From: Blepharisma stoltei
Lineage: Eukaryota; Ciliophora; Heterotrichea; Heterotrichida; Blepharismidae
Reading direction: 5' to 3'
Assembly (NCBI GenBank): GCA_914767885.1
Contig: CAJZBQ010000008.1
Location: 124,001-188,000, forward strand
Length of the DNA: 64,000 bases
Below the pieces are notes generated by a model. The model saw nothing but the letters and a program-made list of their open reading frames with translations, was not told the origin of the DNA and did no database searches. Below, in pieces: positions 23,801 to 34,016 of this stretch (the stretch's first letter is position 1; each line of letters begins with the position of its first letter). The position numbers and the translations under genes were made by a program.

Positions 23801-24458
23801 TATAGGATTTGAAAGCGGAAATAGGACTTTTGGAGTTATTGTAGATAGAACACAAGGTGGGACTGCTACACAGAATTTTAAAAAATCCTCAAAACATGGA
23901 TCTGATGTAGAAATCATGCTTCTCAGGAAATGTTTAAGAGAAGATGGCCGTGGAATTGTTTTCCCTTTAATTGAAGTAGCTGAAGATGGGACAAATTTAT
24001 TTGTTTTATCAGTCCATAAACTTTTTATTGAAAATTCGCCTAATAAAGCTTTTGAGTTACAAAAACAGTCAGAAAATCCTCTTCAATTATTTTTTGGGAA
24101 AGGGGAAGAATATTCGAAAAGGTATGTAATGGTCAATAAAGAAAATAATTTATTGCATATGAGGCTTAAGGATGCAAATACAGTTATAGTTAGGATTAGA
24201 TGTGAGAGTGAAGATCAAGATTTCAATATGGCTGAGATTCTGAAAGATATTCTGCCTAATAGTGAAACAGCTAGAATAGGGCAGCTTGATTTAGCGGAAA
24301 ATAAAGGATATGGCCAAGCTGCAGAAATGGTATGGGGAGAAGGTGGAAGCTGGCCTTATGATTATTTTTCGAAAGGAGAGAAAAGGTGGCAAAACATTGA
24401 GGATTTTAAATTCAGCTGTAAAGGGTTTCCATTAAAGTCATTTGAAGTAAACTTTTAA
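20818..24458 (+). CDS. Lysosomal-type alpha-mannosidase (GH38), IES-interrupted
   Basis: This enzyme would hydrolyse alpha-mannosides in a lysosome-like compartment. The N-terminus is a signal peptide (MIPLIVLITVLASVSA). The GH38 zinc and active-site motifs follow in order: HSHLDLGW, the nucleophile segment QIDNFGHSATF, and QHHDAITGT. The C-terminal beta domains keep DSNG, EPIAGNYY, DRTQGG and LREDGRG, which match lysosomal alpha-mannosidases closely. It starts 7 bp after the cyclase stop. UGA Trp codons occur in KKWWDLQ, GGWSMPD and EGLWIDN. Five inserts interrupt it: a GC-rich foldback element at 20967-21194, a TNA IES at 21521-21824, and TA IESs at 22485-22573, 22878-22945 and 23449-23532. 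Each removal restores conserved sequence, for example FAEML joined to IEMGYQG. Confidence 0.92.
20967..21194. mobile_element. GC-rich foldback IES with TATAGC ends (mannosidase)
   Basis: 228 bp, almost wholly palindromic. Ends TATAGCAGTTTGCCCG and its complement; each arm carries its own hairpin (GATGATGGCGC-NNAA-type loop-GCGCCATCATC) and a CCACACGTGGA block. Removal joins DPNNVY to LIISEIVSAL. Confidence 0.9.
21521..21824. mobile_element. TNA IES, 304 bp, TTA duplication (mannosidase)
   Basis: TTA at 21518-21520 and 21822-21824. Ends TTCCTCCCTCTGTGAGC and GGAGAGGGGGAG. Removal joins FAEML to IEMGYQGLVL. Confidence 0.88.
22485..22573. other. IES, 89 bp, TA-bounded (mannosidase)
   Basis: Joins KEITLN to IVKLGINKLKPL, just before the QHHDAITGT motif. 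Confidence 0.8.
22878..22945. other. IES, 68 bp, TA-bounded (mannosidase)
   Basis: Joins PITKTLHY to IHTFEILEI. Confidence 0.85.
23449..23532. other. IES, 84 bp, TA-bounded (mannosidase)
   Basis: Joins QWVERIYY to KCGSEAATKITL. Confidence 0.82.
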
Positions 24459-24686
24459 CAGAAATAAATACTTTATAAGAAAATTTATTGTTCTTTCTGA
24501 TTAATATTTCTATTTTATTATAAGCATATTATAATTTTTCTTATTAATATAAGAAATCTTCAAAAATTAAATAAAATTAGCAAAAACTTCAAAAATTAAA
24601 TATAGAATATTCTTTGCGATAATAATCATAAATTAAATAATAATTAAAATTTCCCTTAACACATATTTTATGAAAAAGAATATAAT

Positions 24687-25317
24687 TTATCACTCATTTA
24701 TAAAGCAGGAATCATCAAGCTCTGTGCGGCGACTCACATTATTTTCTAGCTTCACTGTAACAACGTTATCTCCAGGAGTTTGTGTAATTATCCCCATACC
24801 TTTTTCCTCTAAATAATCGTGAGGAGTTTTTCCAGCCTAATTATTATATACCTTGTTAGGAATATTTTCTAATGCCCCTGCATCTAATAATAGCTTGTAT
24901 AATTCACAATCCCTTTGCACAGCAGCAATATGCAATGGAGTTTCTCCATGGTCATCTTGGATATCTGTGTCAAATCCAAATTCAATCATATATTTCGTTA
25001 AATTAATTTCTCTCATATATAATCTGAACCAAGACCTTATTTTATAGATTTATATGCTAATTTTTTAATTAAAAAATATAAAATTTAAATAAAATTATTA
25101 TAGATTTCACTATTGATTTTTTTCGATTTCAAACAGCTAAATGGAGATAAGTCCAAGAATGCTGAATTTATATTACTCCTTGAAGTCGTGTGTGGATATC
25201 TTCGTTTTTAAATGAAAAATGATAATTATTTAGCAAGATTGATTCTGAGACTTCTACTATCTAGATAGATCTTACTCGATTGTGTGGCTTGGCTGTTTGG
25301 TTACATCTATTACCCAT
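24687..25317 (-). CDS. Small ankyrin-repeat protein with three 15-nt introns
   Basis: Reading the reverse strand from ATG at 25317 gives MGNRCNQTAKPHNR, whose Gly2 start looks like an N-myristoylation signal. Three 15-nt GT..AG introns (25261-25275, 25162-25176, 24837-24851) and one 85-bp TA-bounded IES (25018-25102) must be removed. The product then contains ankyrin units with the signatures TYLHLAVWNRKK, GETPLHIAAVQRD and AGKTPHDYLEE, and it ends FINEW followed by TAA, with UGA as Trp. It is likely a membrane-tethered adaptor; no enzymatic domain is visible. The exact spacing of the introns and the ankyrin match make the gene model convincing although no open frame longer than about 60 codons is present. 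Confidence 0.85.
24837..24851 (-). other. 15-nt intron
   Basis: GTATATAATAATTAG on the coding strand; removes an in-frame TAG and joins NIPNK to AGKTPHDYL. Confidence 0.9.
25018..25102. other. IES, 85 bp, TA-bounded (ankyrin gene)
   Basis: Joins NRKKSIVKS to MREINLTKYMIEFG. Sits between two 15-nt introns, so both processing systems act on one short gene. Confidence 0.8.
25162..25176 (-). other. 15-nt intron
   Basis: GTAATATAAATTCAG; removes an in-frame TAA and joins HTRLQG to HSWTYLHLA. Confidence 0.9.
25261..25275 (-). other. 15-nt intron
   Basis: GTAAGATCTATCTAG; removes an in-frame TAG and joins KPHNR to IVEVSESILL. Confidence 0.88.
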
Positions 25318-26004
25318 TTATAAGTAGAAACGCACGTCCAAGTGTAAAATATTTATACTTTTTATTATTATAATAATAAAAGGTTAATATTAAATTTGAT
25401 TTATATTATATATAATGATTTTAGGGTATATTTGAATTTATAAGCAAACATATTGATATTTTTTATTTTAAAATTAATTGGCTTATTTTAAATATATCAT
25501 TGAAAATAGAAATAATTTAAATTTTTGCAGTTACTTGTTTATTTTCTCATGTTTTTAGCTATTTATAAGAAAAGAATTTTTTAATTTTATTTATTATACA
25601 TGCTGATAAGGTATTATTTGCTTACTTCACATCGCTAGTATCAAATATGCATAGAGAATCATCAAAAAACTACGCTTAAAAATTAAAAAATAAGTCAATT
25701 TTAAACTGATAAGATAAATTTATTTGCATTATACATTTTTGAAATCGATTTTATCTAAGAAAAAACACAAATTGAGCCTTTGCGATAAAACTTTTACTCT
25801 CTTTTGCTTGCAATCATATTCATTTTTGGGAGAGGCATATACTTCCATAAACCGATATTTTAAAAATTAAATAAAATAATTAACATTATTTTGCAATTGG
25901 ATATTTAAGAGGAATAGGGTTTAGTGCAAAGTTGGCGATGAAAATAAGATCAAAGCTGAAAAAAATTATATAAGGGTTCAGATAGTAATTAAGCAATAAA
26001 AATT
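25318..26004. other. Intergenic stretch, nothing recognised
   Basis: About 690 bp between divergent genes, AT-rich with short T and A runs. No protein-like frame or RNA gene found. Confidence 0.45.
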
Positions 26005-26451
26005 ATGGAGAGTGACTGGACTCAGATTAGAGAAAATATATCAGCTGCAATTGATGCCAAAGTTGCTCCCTTAAAAGAAGAGCTAGGAAAGAACCAAGAA
26101 CTCCTCGATCGTTTAGCAGGTATCATAAACAACATGTCACATGCCCCAGCCAAAGTTGGAGCTAAAACTTCCCCTAAGCCAGCTAATAAAGCCCACGCTG
26201 TTCATGAAGAAGCCAAGGTTACAAAAACCATCACAAAGACTGTAAAAACAAATGGAAAACCTAACGATAAGAGCAAAGAACACGTGGAAGCTGCATCTAA
26301 GCCTGCTGACAATGCTGGATCTGAAGAAAAGCCACATGAAGAAGAGCACGTCGAAGATGCCCATGAAGCTGAAGCTTCTGAAAGCAAACAAGAGCCTGCA
26401 GAGCCAGCTGAAGCTTCAGAAGAGTCTAAACCAGCTGAACCTGAAGCATAA
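26005..26451 (+). CDS. Acidic Ala/Glu/Pro-rich protein of unknown function
   Basis: An uninterrupted 148-codon frame. Residues 1-45 look like an amphipathic coiled coil (KVAPLKEELGKNQELLDRL). A basic Lys/Thr-rich middle (KVTKTITKTVKT) follows, then a strongly acidic Glu/Ala/Pro tail. Codons are richer in GCC, GCT and AAG than the AT-rich surroundings, which supports a real and perhaps well-expressed gene. I recognise no family, and low-complexity composition makes similarity searches unreliable. It has no UGA codon, intron or IES. Confidence 0.7.
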   Translation: MESDWTQIRENISAAIDAKVAPLKEELGKNQELLDRLAGIINNMSHAPAKVGAKTSPKPANKAHAVHEEAKVTKTITKTVKTNGKPNDKSKEHVEAASKPADNAGSEEKPHEEEHVEDAHEAEASESKQEPAEPAEASEESKPAEPEA

Positions 26452-26887
26452 ACTTAATTAAACCAATAAAACTACTCATTTCTATGACACATTTTTTTAA
26501 GTTTCGAATGATTAGTTATATATTTTCCTAGCAAAAATTCAAAGTCTTAAGTCTTATAATCCAGATTTAGAGGAATTACCTATTTATTTAAATTTTTTTA
26601 TCAATTCTCTCTTACTGGTTGGCATAAATTTGATAAACTGATTAAAATATGTAAATACTCATTGATTTTTTATAATTATGCTTAATTGAAAAATCTTTTG
26701 CCATTTAAGTATATTAAAATATAAACTTCAAAAACCTTTATATCTAGAAAATAACTGAAGAGAGCATCAGAAACAAAATATTATTCTTGCATAAGCTATA
26801 TAAATTTTTCTTTCCATTATTATTTCTGACAGTCTTAAATATCATTATTAAAACTTTCAATAATTAGCAGTTATTGCTAACTTGTAA

Positions 26888-27403
26888 ATGGATCTCAACC
26901 AGTCTTTATACAGAACCTTCATGCCCAAGATTATTCATTACTCCAATGATGGATCTGGCCGAGACAACTATATCTCCACAATAAACGGCGGATTAAGAAA
27001 ACTCTCTGTCAAGCCTGATATATTAGAAAGAAAAGGAATCATCCTCCAACGAAAACACAATCGAAGAAGCTCGGCTAGTCCTCTTGCTACTAGTTTCCGC
27101 TATTATTCAGATGGATCAGGAAGAGATTTCTATATAACCCAAAACAGTGGAGGATTGCAGAATGGGTATATACCAGGAGGAAAAAAAGATATATTTAAAG
27201 CGTCATTAAGAATGAGCCCTGAAAGAAGTGGCTGCAGTGATGCTTTTAGCAGCACTATGCAGGGATGGCTTAGCATAAGATCAAGAAACATAGTAAAAAA
27301 TATTCGACAAACTGCTGATGGTGTGACTGAAAGATTGTATCCAAAAGGAAGCCAATCTAAGCCTGGCAGTCCAAGAGCTGAGAGGTGTAGACTTTCTATT
27401 TAA
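26888..27403 (+). CDS. DGSGRD-repeat protein, probably cytoskeletal or ciliary
   Basis: A 171-codon frame with two copies of a motif, YSNDGSGRDNYI and YYSDGSGRDFYI, each followed by a Gly-Gly pair about 6-7 residues later. Proteins with this kind of repeat are, as I recall, widespread in flagellated protists and of unclear function; assignment to cilia is an inference helped only by ciliary genes elsewhere in the window. The rest is basic and Ser/Arg-rich. No IES or intron is needed. Confidence 0.7.
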   Translation: MDLNQSLYRTFMPKIIHYSNDGSGRDNYISTINGGLRKLSVKPDILERKGIILQRKHNRRSSASPLATSFRYYSDGSGRDFYITQNSGGLQNGYIPGGKKDIFKASLRMSPERSGCSDAFSSTMQGWLSIRSRNIVKNIRQTADGVTERLYPKGSQSKPGSPRAERCRLSI

Positions 27404-27538
27404 TGCAGATAATATTAATTTGAAAAATTTTAAGGTGAAATAAATTATGAAGTTTACAAGGATTTATTAAAATGCAAAAATAATTTTTGATGCGAAATTT
27501 GATATTAAGTAAATAATAAACGATTTTTATAAAATTAA

Positions 27539-28147
27539 ATGAATCCTTATCTACTTCAAGTTTCTCCTCAAATGATTGAGTCTAATTCGCAAGAGTTTCT
27601 CGGTAAAAGCTTTCTGCCGACATTTCCTAAATTACCTTCACCTAAGCAAAAGTTAAAAAGACTAGCAAAAAATAAATCAGCTAAAAGCTCATTTTTCAAT
27701 AGATTGTTGGTCGTCAATAGTCATAGCTTAGAAAAAATTCCGAACGACGATAACAAAGAAAAATATAAGCAGGACAGAAAATGCAGAAAAGCACATAGTT
27801 GAATGAAAGAAACTGAAAATTCTTATGAAAACGAATATTCCAGCTTTGATTCCATTCACAAAAAAGATGATGATATGATGAGTACCAAAAGTAAAAAATC
27901 TACGCACGATTCTAAGCATACACATAAAATAAGCTCTTCTTTCGAATACAAAAAGCGACTAAAATCAATAAATTCTAGTGGTCAATGATTAGAGAGCATT
28001 TCCTGCAGAAAATCGTTAATTCCTATAAAAGATTCAGGAGGCGGTTCTAGGCTTTCGTTGATGCCAGTGCTGTCAGAATCTAAACACTTACGGTCAAGGT
28101 TTATTAAATCATATTCAAGAAGTAGATTTATGAGCTTCAAATTGTAA
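27539..28147 (+). CDS. Basic Ser/Lys-rich protein of unknown function
   Basis: With UGA as Trp the frame from ATG 27539 runs 202 codons to TAA at 28145-28147, passing TGA codons at about 27800 (HSWMKET) and 27987 (GQWLES). Without the recoding it would look like two short unrelated ORFs. It is rich in Lys, Ser and Arg, with no recognised domain, membrane segment or signal peptide. Confidence 0.65.
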
Positions 28148-28323
28148 TAACGACGACTAATTTATTCGCAAGCCGCAATAGAAATTTAAATTTTATTTAA
28201 TTTAAATCCATAAAATTTTTATTTTAATATAAGTTTTCTTCTTTTTGAAAGCAATTAAAGACAGTTTATTTACAATGATTAGCTTTATTTAATATATTTA
28301 TATATCTACATGTGATATATATT

Positions 28324-29816
28324 TTAAACAGATCCTTTTCTATCGTCTCTTAAGTCAGCTAGCTCGGCATGACTATGATCTTTAAATATTCCTCGTTTTA
28401 CATCTGGGATAATATAAGTAGGCAATGACCCTCTTCTTCGGTGAAGCTCCACGAAGCATTTTTGTTCTTCAGAGTCTGCTAATAGAATTCTATGTCTTCT
28501 TTTCTCATTTCTTTGAAAAATCAGCCTGGAAATTGCTGAAACGTTAGTGTCATTTGGTTTTTCTTTGTTAAATAATAAAAACCATTCATGACCTAAAGCT
28601 TCACTTGAACTTAATCTGTCCTCTGGCTCCTTTTCAGTGAGTCTGCGGACAAATTCAATTGCGTGGGAGGAGACGTTTTTCCAATGGTCTTTTTGGAACA
28701 CTATCATGCATCGGCGATTTCTTATGAAAATATCTTGGGCTGTTCGGCCTGCAAAAGCTGGCCTCCCTGATAGAACAGCATAGAGGATTACTCCAGCACT
28801 GAAAACGTCGACTTTATTTCCATAAGGAACGCCTTTAAGTACTTCAGGTGCTACATATCCGGGAGATCCGCAGCTGTGAACAATGCCGTCTTTAGCAAAG
28901 CATGATAGTCCAAAGTCAATTAGCTTGAAATCACTTGGGCTATTATTTGACGACAACAAGATGAGGGATGCGTTTTTTACTAAATATTTAATAAAAAATA
29001 ATTTTTTTAATTAAAAAAAAAATTCCCTATCAAGATGTTTTCAAGCTTTATGTCTCTATGTAAAACCTTTTTAAGCTCTAAATAATTCAGCACACTAAGA
29101 AACTTCTCAATGAATTTAGCTGAATATTCTTCATCAAATGGCCCAGTTCTGATTAATCTTGCAAAAAGAGTTTCTCCTTCCACATAGTCCAAAACTAGTT
29201 CCACCTTGGAATCAGACTCGTAAACTCTATGAAGTTTGACGATGTTTGGATGGTTTAGAGCTCTCATGACCTTGATTTCATTTTTTATAGCAGCAATCTC
29301 ATCTTTAGTCTTTAACTTGGATTTACTAATAGATTTCACCGCATAAGTTTGATTATCACTAAGGTCAGTCGCTAAAAATACTGACGAAAATGTCCCTTGG
29401 CCAATCTGGCATTTGATCTCAAAATCTGAATTTATGTCTGTAAAAATGGAAACTGCTGATAAATGCTCAATCCAAACATCAAGGTCTTCTGGAGTGCTAG
29501 TAAAAAAATCTTTAAATATTCCAGCTTGTCGAACTCTAAATCCATATCTGGATAATTTATCTTGACTTTCTACAAAGGGCTCAATAGTTTTCCACTTCAG
29601 CTTAGACATTTTTTTTCTTTTGCCACTTTCACTTGCACAAACCAGATATGAACTGGAAAGGAGGAAAAAATAAGCCTCCTTAATTTCCCCATTGGATTTA
29701 AAATATGAGAGCTGGCCCCCATGGATCAGTTTGCCGTAATCGTGAACGAAGGGGAAATCAACTTTAATCCAGAAGGATTCTTCTGATTTTTCAGCGATAT
29801 TATAAAAGGTCGACAT
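28324..29816 (-). CDS. PH domain-Ser/Thr protein kinase
   Basis: Residues about 10-130 resemble a pleckstrin-homology domain ending in DVWIEHLSAV. A CAMK/AGC-type kinase domain follows, with the Gly loop IGQGTFSSVF, the ATP lysine in YAVKSISK, the catalytic loop HRDIKLENIL, DFGLS and GSPGYVAPE. A 47-bp TA-bounded IES (28983-29029) sits directly after the catalytic loop; removing it joins ENILI to VKNASLILL and then KLIDFG. All catalytic residues are present. Lipid-dependent membrane recruitment through the PH domain is expected from the architecture but not shown by the sequence. Confidence 0.88.
28983..29029. other. IES, 47 bp, TA-bounded (PH-kinase)
   Basis: Almost pure A/T, between TA 28981-28982 and 29028-29029; restores ENILIVKNASLILL. 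Confidence 0.88.
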
Positions 29817-29899
29817 AATTTTTTTATTATGAGATCGGTATTAACAGCAAAAAATGGTAGATTTTCTTTAAAGAGGAATGGAATTTGAATTCTGAGGGT

Positions 29900-30205
29900 T
29901 TATAAAGGAGTTTTTGGAATTAATTCTAATAAATAAAAATAGATTTTATTGCAATTTTTAATAATTATATTAAATTGAGAATAAAAATCGGTAAATTGGC
30001 TAGTAAACAAATGATTTTTATCGAGTAGTGCTAGATAATGAAGTATATTAATTAAATATAAACTAGTTATATCAGCATTCCAAAAATTGATTTTTTTTTG
30101 TTGGTCGTACAAAATTTGAATAAACAGTTTATAATTATAAGCTTTATTATTAGAGTTTATTTTTTGGATAAATGCAATAATCCCATTAGTTTTACTTGTC
30201 ATCAT
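29900..30205 (-). CDS. Possible small protein (weak)
   Basis: A 101-codon reverse-strand frame from ATG at 30205 to TAA at 29900-29902. It is rich in Ile, Asn, Lys, Tyr and Leu, as expected from chance in AT-rich DNA, with no recognised domain. It lies between two well-supported reverse-strand genes. I keep it only because of its length. Confidence 0.25.
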   Translation of the reverse strand: MMTSKTNGIIAFIQKINSNNKAYNYKLFIQILYDQQKKINFWNADITSLYLINILHYLALLDKNHLFTSQFTDFYSQFNIIIKNCNKIYFYLLELIPKTPL

Positions 30206-30624
30206 TTCCCTTTTTAAATATTTTTTATTTTCCTGATCTTGACAGAAATCAACCTTGTGGATTAAAATTTTATTAGAAATATATATTTATTTTAAATATG
30301 GGTAACCAATTATAAGTAGACCATATTTAGCAGAGGCTTTTATTTAATAAGCCTATTCTCGATTAATTTTGAATAAGAATCTCTTTATAGTTATTAAAAT
30401 TAATATAATGCATATTTATGATAGTTTTAATTATAAATTTAACTTGTAAACCAATTTTAATAATTAAGCATTAATTCATTTTGGTTCTGTCTCAGTTGTC
30501 ATGCATATTTAAGTGATGAATTTTTGAGTTTTATTTGTTTCAAATATTTTTATAAAATTTTCCAGACTTTTCTATTTAATATTTTATAAAATTTAAGTAA
30601 AAATAAAAAATATTTGTTAATCCA
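30206..30624. other. Intergenic stretch, nothing recognised
   Basis: About 420 bp of AT-rich DNA; only short chance frames. Confidence 0.45.
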
Positions 30625-32251
30625 TTAACTAGTTTTCACTCTTACCAACACTTTTGCATTCGTTTTCCTATCTTTATATGCACTTAAAGCATCTTTTAAT
30701 CTATCAATTCCTATCGTCTCCTTATAATCTATCTTAAATATCTGCTCATATAGCTCTTGAACCTTATTCCACACCTTATATTTCTTTAATGTCGACGCAT
30801 TTTTCAGCCACGTATAAAGGCTCAACCCTCTTATCTTTTTCTTCGTGTCTAAAATTAAAGGACTAATCGAGCAAAAACGTTCAGAAAGAAACCCATACAC
30901 ATACAATTTCCCTGGCTCTTGCAAAATTTCATATATTTCCCCTGTCATTTCTCCAGCTATAGCATCAAATGCAACTGTTGCCTTCAATTCCCTAGACAAT
31001 TGTCTCACCCTATCTTTCCACCCAGCTTCAGTTGTACTGACACGTTTTCTGCACCTATTGATCTTAGAATTTCTATTTGGTCGTCTCTTCTGACAATATT
31101 AATAGTTTCAATTCCATAATAGTTACAATACTTAATAACTGCTTTACCAATATAATATATCACTTTAAGTTTGTTTAAGGCTAAATATATAGGAAATTTT
31201 TTATATATAAAATAGGGATAGGATACTGCTTGCTGCTGCATTTTGTATAACTGCTCTATGGTTTCCTCTTCGGATTTTACTCATAATGTATTCTACTGTC
31301 AAAGCAGTAAACGCACTTGCGGCGTCTTCAAAAGATAGGTCGTCCCTAATTGGAAGCACAAAATTCGCATCAGTTAAAGCTAGTTCAGAAAATGACCCAA
31401 TGGCATCATGGCCAAAAGACATAAATGCGACTCTTTTATTTAGCAGAGAATTAGCTAAAACACTTCCGCCGCTTTTAATTACGGTTCCACTGCCTTGTAA
31501 GCCAATAGTGCATATAAATAAAATGGCGTATCAGCCCAGGCAGATTTTATTTATATCCATAAGGTTTTGAGAGCAATACTTAGGTAAGCAATTCAGGTAA
31601 TGCACAAAGCCTAGTCCTAAAGCTCTTTCAGGGTTGGATTTTACCTTGAGGGAAAAGGTGGATTCAGAGTAGAAAAGAGAACGCCAAGCAGTGTCTACAG
31701 GCAATGCATAAATTATTCAGGCATCTTCCTAGCATTAAACTTGGAGTTAGGCTTCAGACTTTTAATTTTTCTTTTTACTGAAAGCTCTATTTTTTGAGAT
31801 TTTATGCGGACAACATTCAAGCCAATCAGCACACCACAGAAGTCCATAGCCTTCCTACCAAACACTGAAGTCGTTAGGTAAGGATGGAGACGCAGAACCC
31901 TACTTCGCAGGTGCCATGGTGCAAGAGCCGATCCATGCTCGGCTAGTCATCTAACTCAAAGAAGTTTTCCCTATCTTTTGTTGTGAATCCACTAGGGGAT
32001 CCTTGGTGACTACTCATCAATAGGCAGAAGACAAACCTGCATTTAAGTTTAAGTAAGCCAATTGTGTTGCTTTGGAAATTATAACCAAATGTCCCTTTAT
32101 ATAAAAGCTCGTCACCTGGGCTTATACTTGCGAATTCAGTCCTTATTACGACAAAGTTCTCAGGGATTCTGCTGATTTCTATATCTTTTACGCCTAGGGT
32201 GTTGATATTACCAACCTGATCAATAATAGCTGCTCGTGTCCTTTCTGACAT
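30625..32251 (-). CDS. Zinc-type alcohol dehydrogenase/enoyl reductase family protein
   Basis: An MDR-superfamily oxidoreductase (quinone reductase or trans-2-enoyl-CoA reductase type). The N-terminal substrate domain starts MSERTRAAIID and has ISPGDELLYKG. The nucleotide-binding fold is seen in AVIQNAAASS plus IGKAVIKYCNYYGIETINIVRR and TVAFDAIAGEMTG. Two inserts interrupt it: a 470-bp SINE-like IES (31586-32055) and a 73-bp TA IES (31153-31225). The frame also shifts by one base near 31030-31034, between GAENVSVQ and the TEAGWKDRV continuation. One extra A in the coding strand would repair it, so an assembly indel is likelier than a dead gene. The NAD(P) partner and substrate cannot be told from sequence alone. 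Confidence 0.8.
31153..31225. other. IES, 73 bp, TA-bounded (oxidoreductase)
   Basis: Joins QNAAASS to IGKAVIKYCNYYG across the nucleotide-binding fold. Confidence 0.9.
31586..32055 (-). mobile_element. SINE-like insert acting as an IES (oxidoreductase)
   Basis: GC-richer block between TAGGTAAGCAATT (31581 on) and TAAGTAAGCCAATT (32050 on), an imperfect 13-14 bp duplication containing TA. Removal gives SNTIGLPKYCSQNLM. Confidence 0.75.
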
Positions 32252-32712
32252 ATATTATAATATAGAAAATCATAATTAGAAATGGTTGATCTGATAAGGG
32301 CTATTTTATAGCCATTTATATGTAGGCCTATATGATTAATTATATTAAATTTTCAGCCATTTTGAATTTTTAGAATCAGGAAAATATTATTTTTAAATTT
32401 TTGAATTATTTCTATTGATTTTTTCGGTATTCTTTTATTAGTAATTTTGGTCTTCTTTTGGAATCTTCTTAATATAAAGCCTAAATTGCTATAAATATTT
32501 TCTGCAAACTTTTTATATGTTCTATTTTTGATAGATCCTTAATGCATATTCCTTTTATTTTAAGCCCTTTTTTGTATTTTTATCTTAAGATCTCTAAAGC
32601 CACTTTTCATAAAGATTTTCACTAGTAATTAATTTAATTGAATTTTTATGAGAAGGATTTATTTAATATAGTTTTTTAAATAGAAAAAATTAAAAAATCA
32701 GGAATTTTATTA
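32252..32712. other. Intergenic stretch, nothing recognised
   Basis: 460 bp AT-rich DNA between two reverse-strand genes. Confidence 0.45.
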
Positions 32713-33876
32713 TTAAAGACTATTTGCAATACTTGCTGTTAGTGACACAAGATCTTTAGGATCTTCAAATAGCTTTGCGGTTTCGATTGCAGCCTCAATA
32801 TGATGAATAGCTAACTTTTTCGCCCATCCAACCCCATTTGCATCAGCTACCAGCTCTTTGACTAAATTTTCTTGTTTATTCTCTATAAGTTCAGATATAT
32901 TGGTATGTGCGCCAGCTGCAAATAGCACAGGGAACGAATTATACCTAATTTTTCCATTTAAATAGTCCTTAATGTCCCCAACCACTCCAAGGGCCATCCC
33001 TAGATGTTTTCCATAATCATAGCTTCTTTTCATATCACTATTCCCTAAATACGCAATTCCTTGGCACCCATTAGCCATAATACTGGCTGTCTTATAAAAG
33101 CACAGTGCACAATAATTAATCAGAGCTTGGGAAACGGTTTCTCCTTTTAACGATAATATAGACCCTTTTGAAATATTCTGAATAATCAAGCAGAGAAGCT
33201 GGATTAAAGGCAAACTATTGATTCTGCAGCATTGGATTGAGCTGAATAAAAATTACGCATTAGAAATCATGTAGTCGCCACCTAAAATCATGCCGTTGTC
33301 ACCTAAAAACATGTGAAGCCAGCTGGCTTCAGTTGATGTGTCCATTATTTTGCTGTGGATTGAGCTGCCGAAATGTGCCAGTTCAATAGCTTGGGTAAAT
33401 ATAATTTGCTTTGTGGAGATTTCTCCGAGAGCTTGGGCCATAAGTAGCATGGCGGAAGCGTGGATGTGTTTAGTTCCATATGCGTCAAAAAATTTGGTGA
33501 CAATATCGGTAGCTTTGATGTCAATTTTTAGCTGATTATTTTTTACCATTTTGCTGATACTTGCATCAATGCTTGATAAATGAGACTTTATTGCATCCCT
33601 AAATGTAGGATTTGCCATTTCTTGTAATGCTGATATTTTATCTTTGCAGTATTTATCAAGTTGAGAGTCATTGATAGGATTTTTTCTCAAACATTTATCA
33701 GAAAAAATAAAAATCCCTGCATCTGGATAGTGGCCATTGGCAAAGTGATGGAATATTTGGCGTTCAGCGTATGCTGATGCTAGTCCTAACAGTTTTTCAG
33801 GAGTTCTCTGCATGCACGCAGTTGTAAAACTAGCCCCTGCTTATAGCTTACAGCATATCGTCTTCCACCTGAGCAT
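32713..33876 (-). CDS. Prenyl diphosphate synthase subunit 2-like (PDSS2/Dlp1 type), mitochondrial
   Basis: Member of the trans-prenyltransferase family that makes the ubiquinone side chain. The best start is ATG at 33876, giving MLRWKTICWASFTTACMQ, a basic, hydroxylated leader typical of mitochondrial import. It requires removal of a 15-nt intron at 33837-33851. A second 15-nt intron (33242-33256) joins GGDYMISNA to SIQCCRINSL. Both DDxxD metal motifs are missing: the first helix reads ELAHFGSSIHSKIMD and the second VVGDIKDYLNG. This pattern fits the non-catalytic PDSS2 subunit that pairs with an active PDSS1, so I infer a regulatory partner rather than an enzyme. Confidence 0.75.
33242..33256 (-). 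other. 15-nt intron
   Basis: GTAATTTTTATTCAG, phase 2; removes an in-frame TAA and joins GGDYMISNA to SIQCCRI. Confidence 0.9.
33837..33851 (-). other. 15-nt intron
   Basis: GTAAGCTATAAGCAG; connects an upstream ATG exon (MLRWKTIC) to WASFTTACMQRTPEK. Confidence 0.8.
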
Positions 33877-34016
33877 TTTTTCTATTTATTAGCGATTATT
33901 TCAAAAATTTCAAAAAAATCAATCTACTTTGTATATAAAAAATACAAAAATTGTATAAAACCTGTGAGAAACCTCTTTTTCGTTTCCATTTAAATTTATT
34001 ACGTCATTCAGCTTAA

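Noticed and set aside
26137-26391. Reverse-strand frames over the acidic protein gene
   Set aside because: Mirror images of the Ala/Glu-rich coding strand; no independent support.
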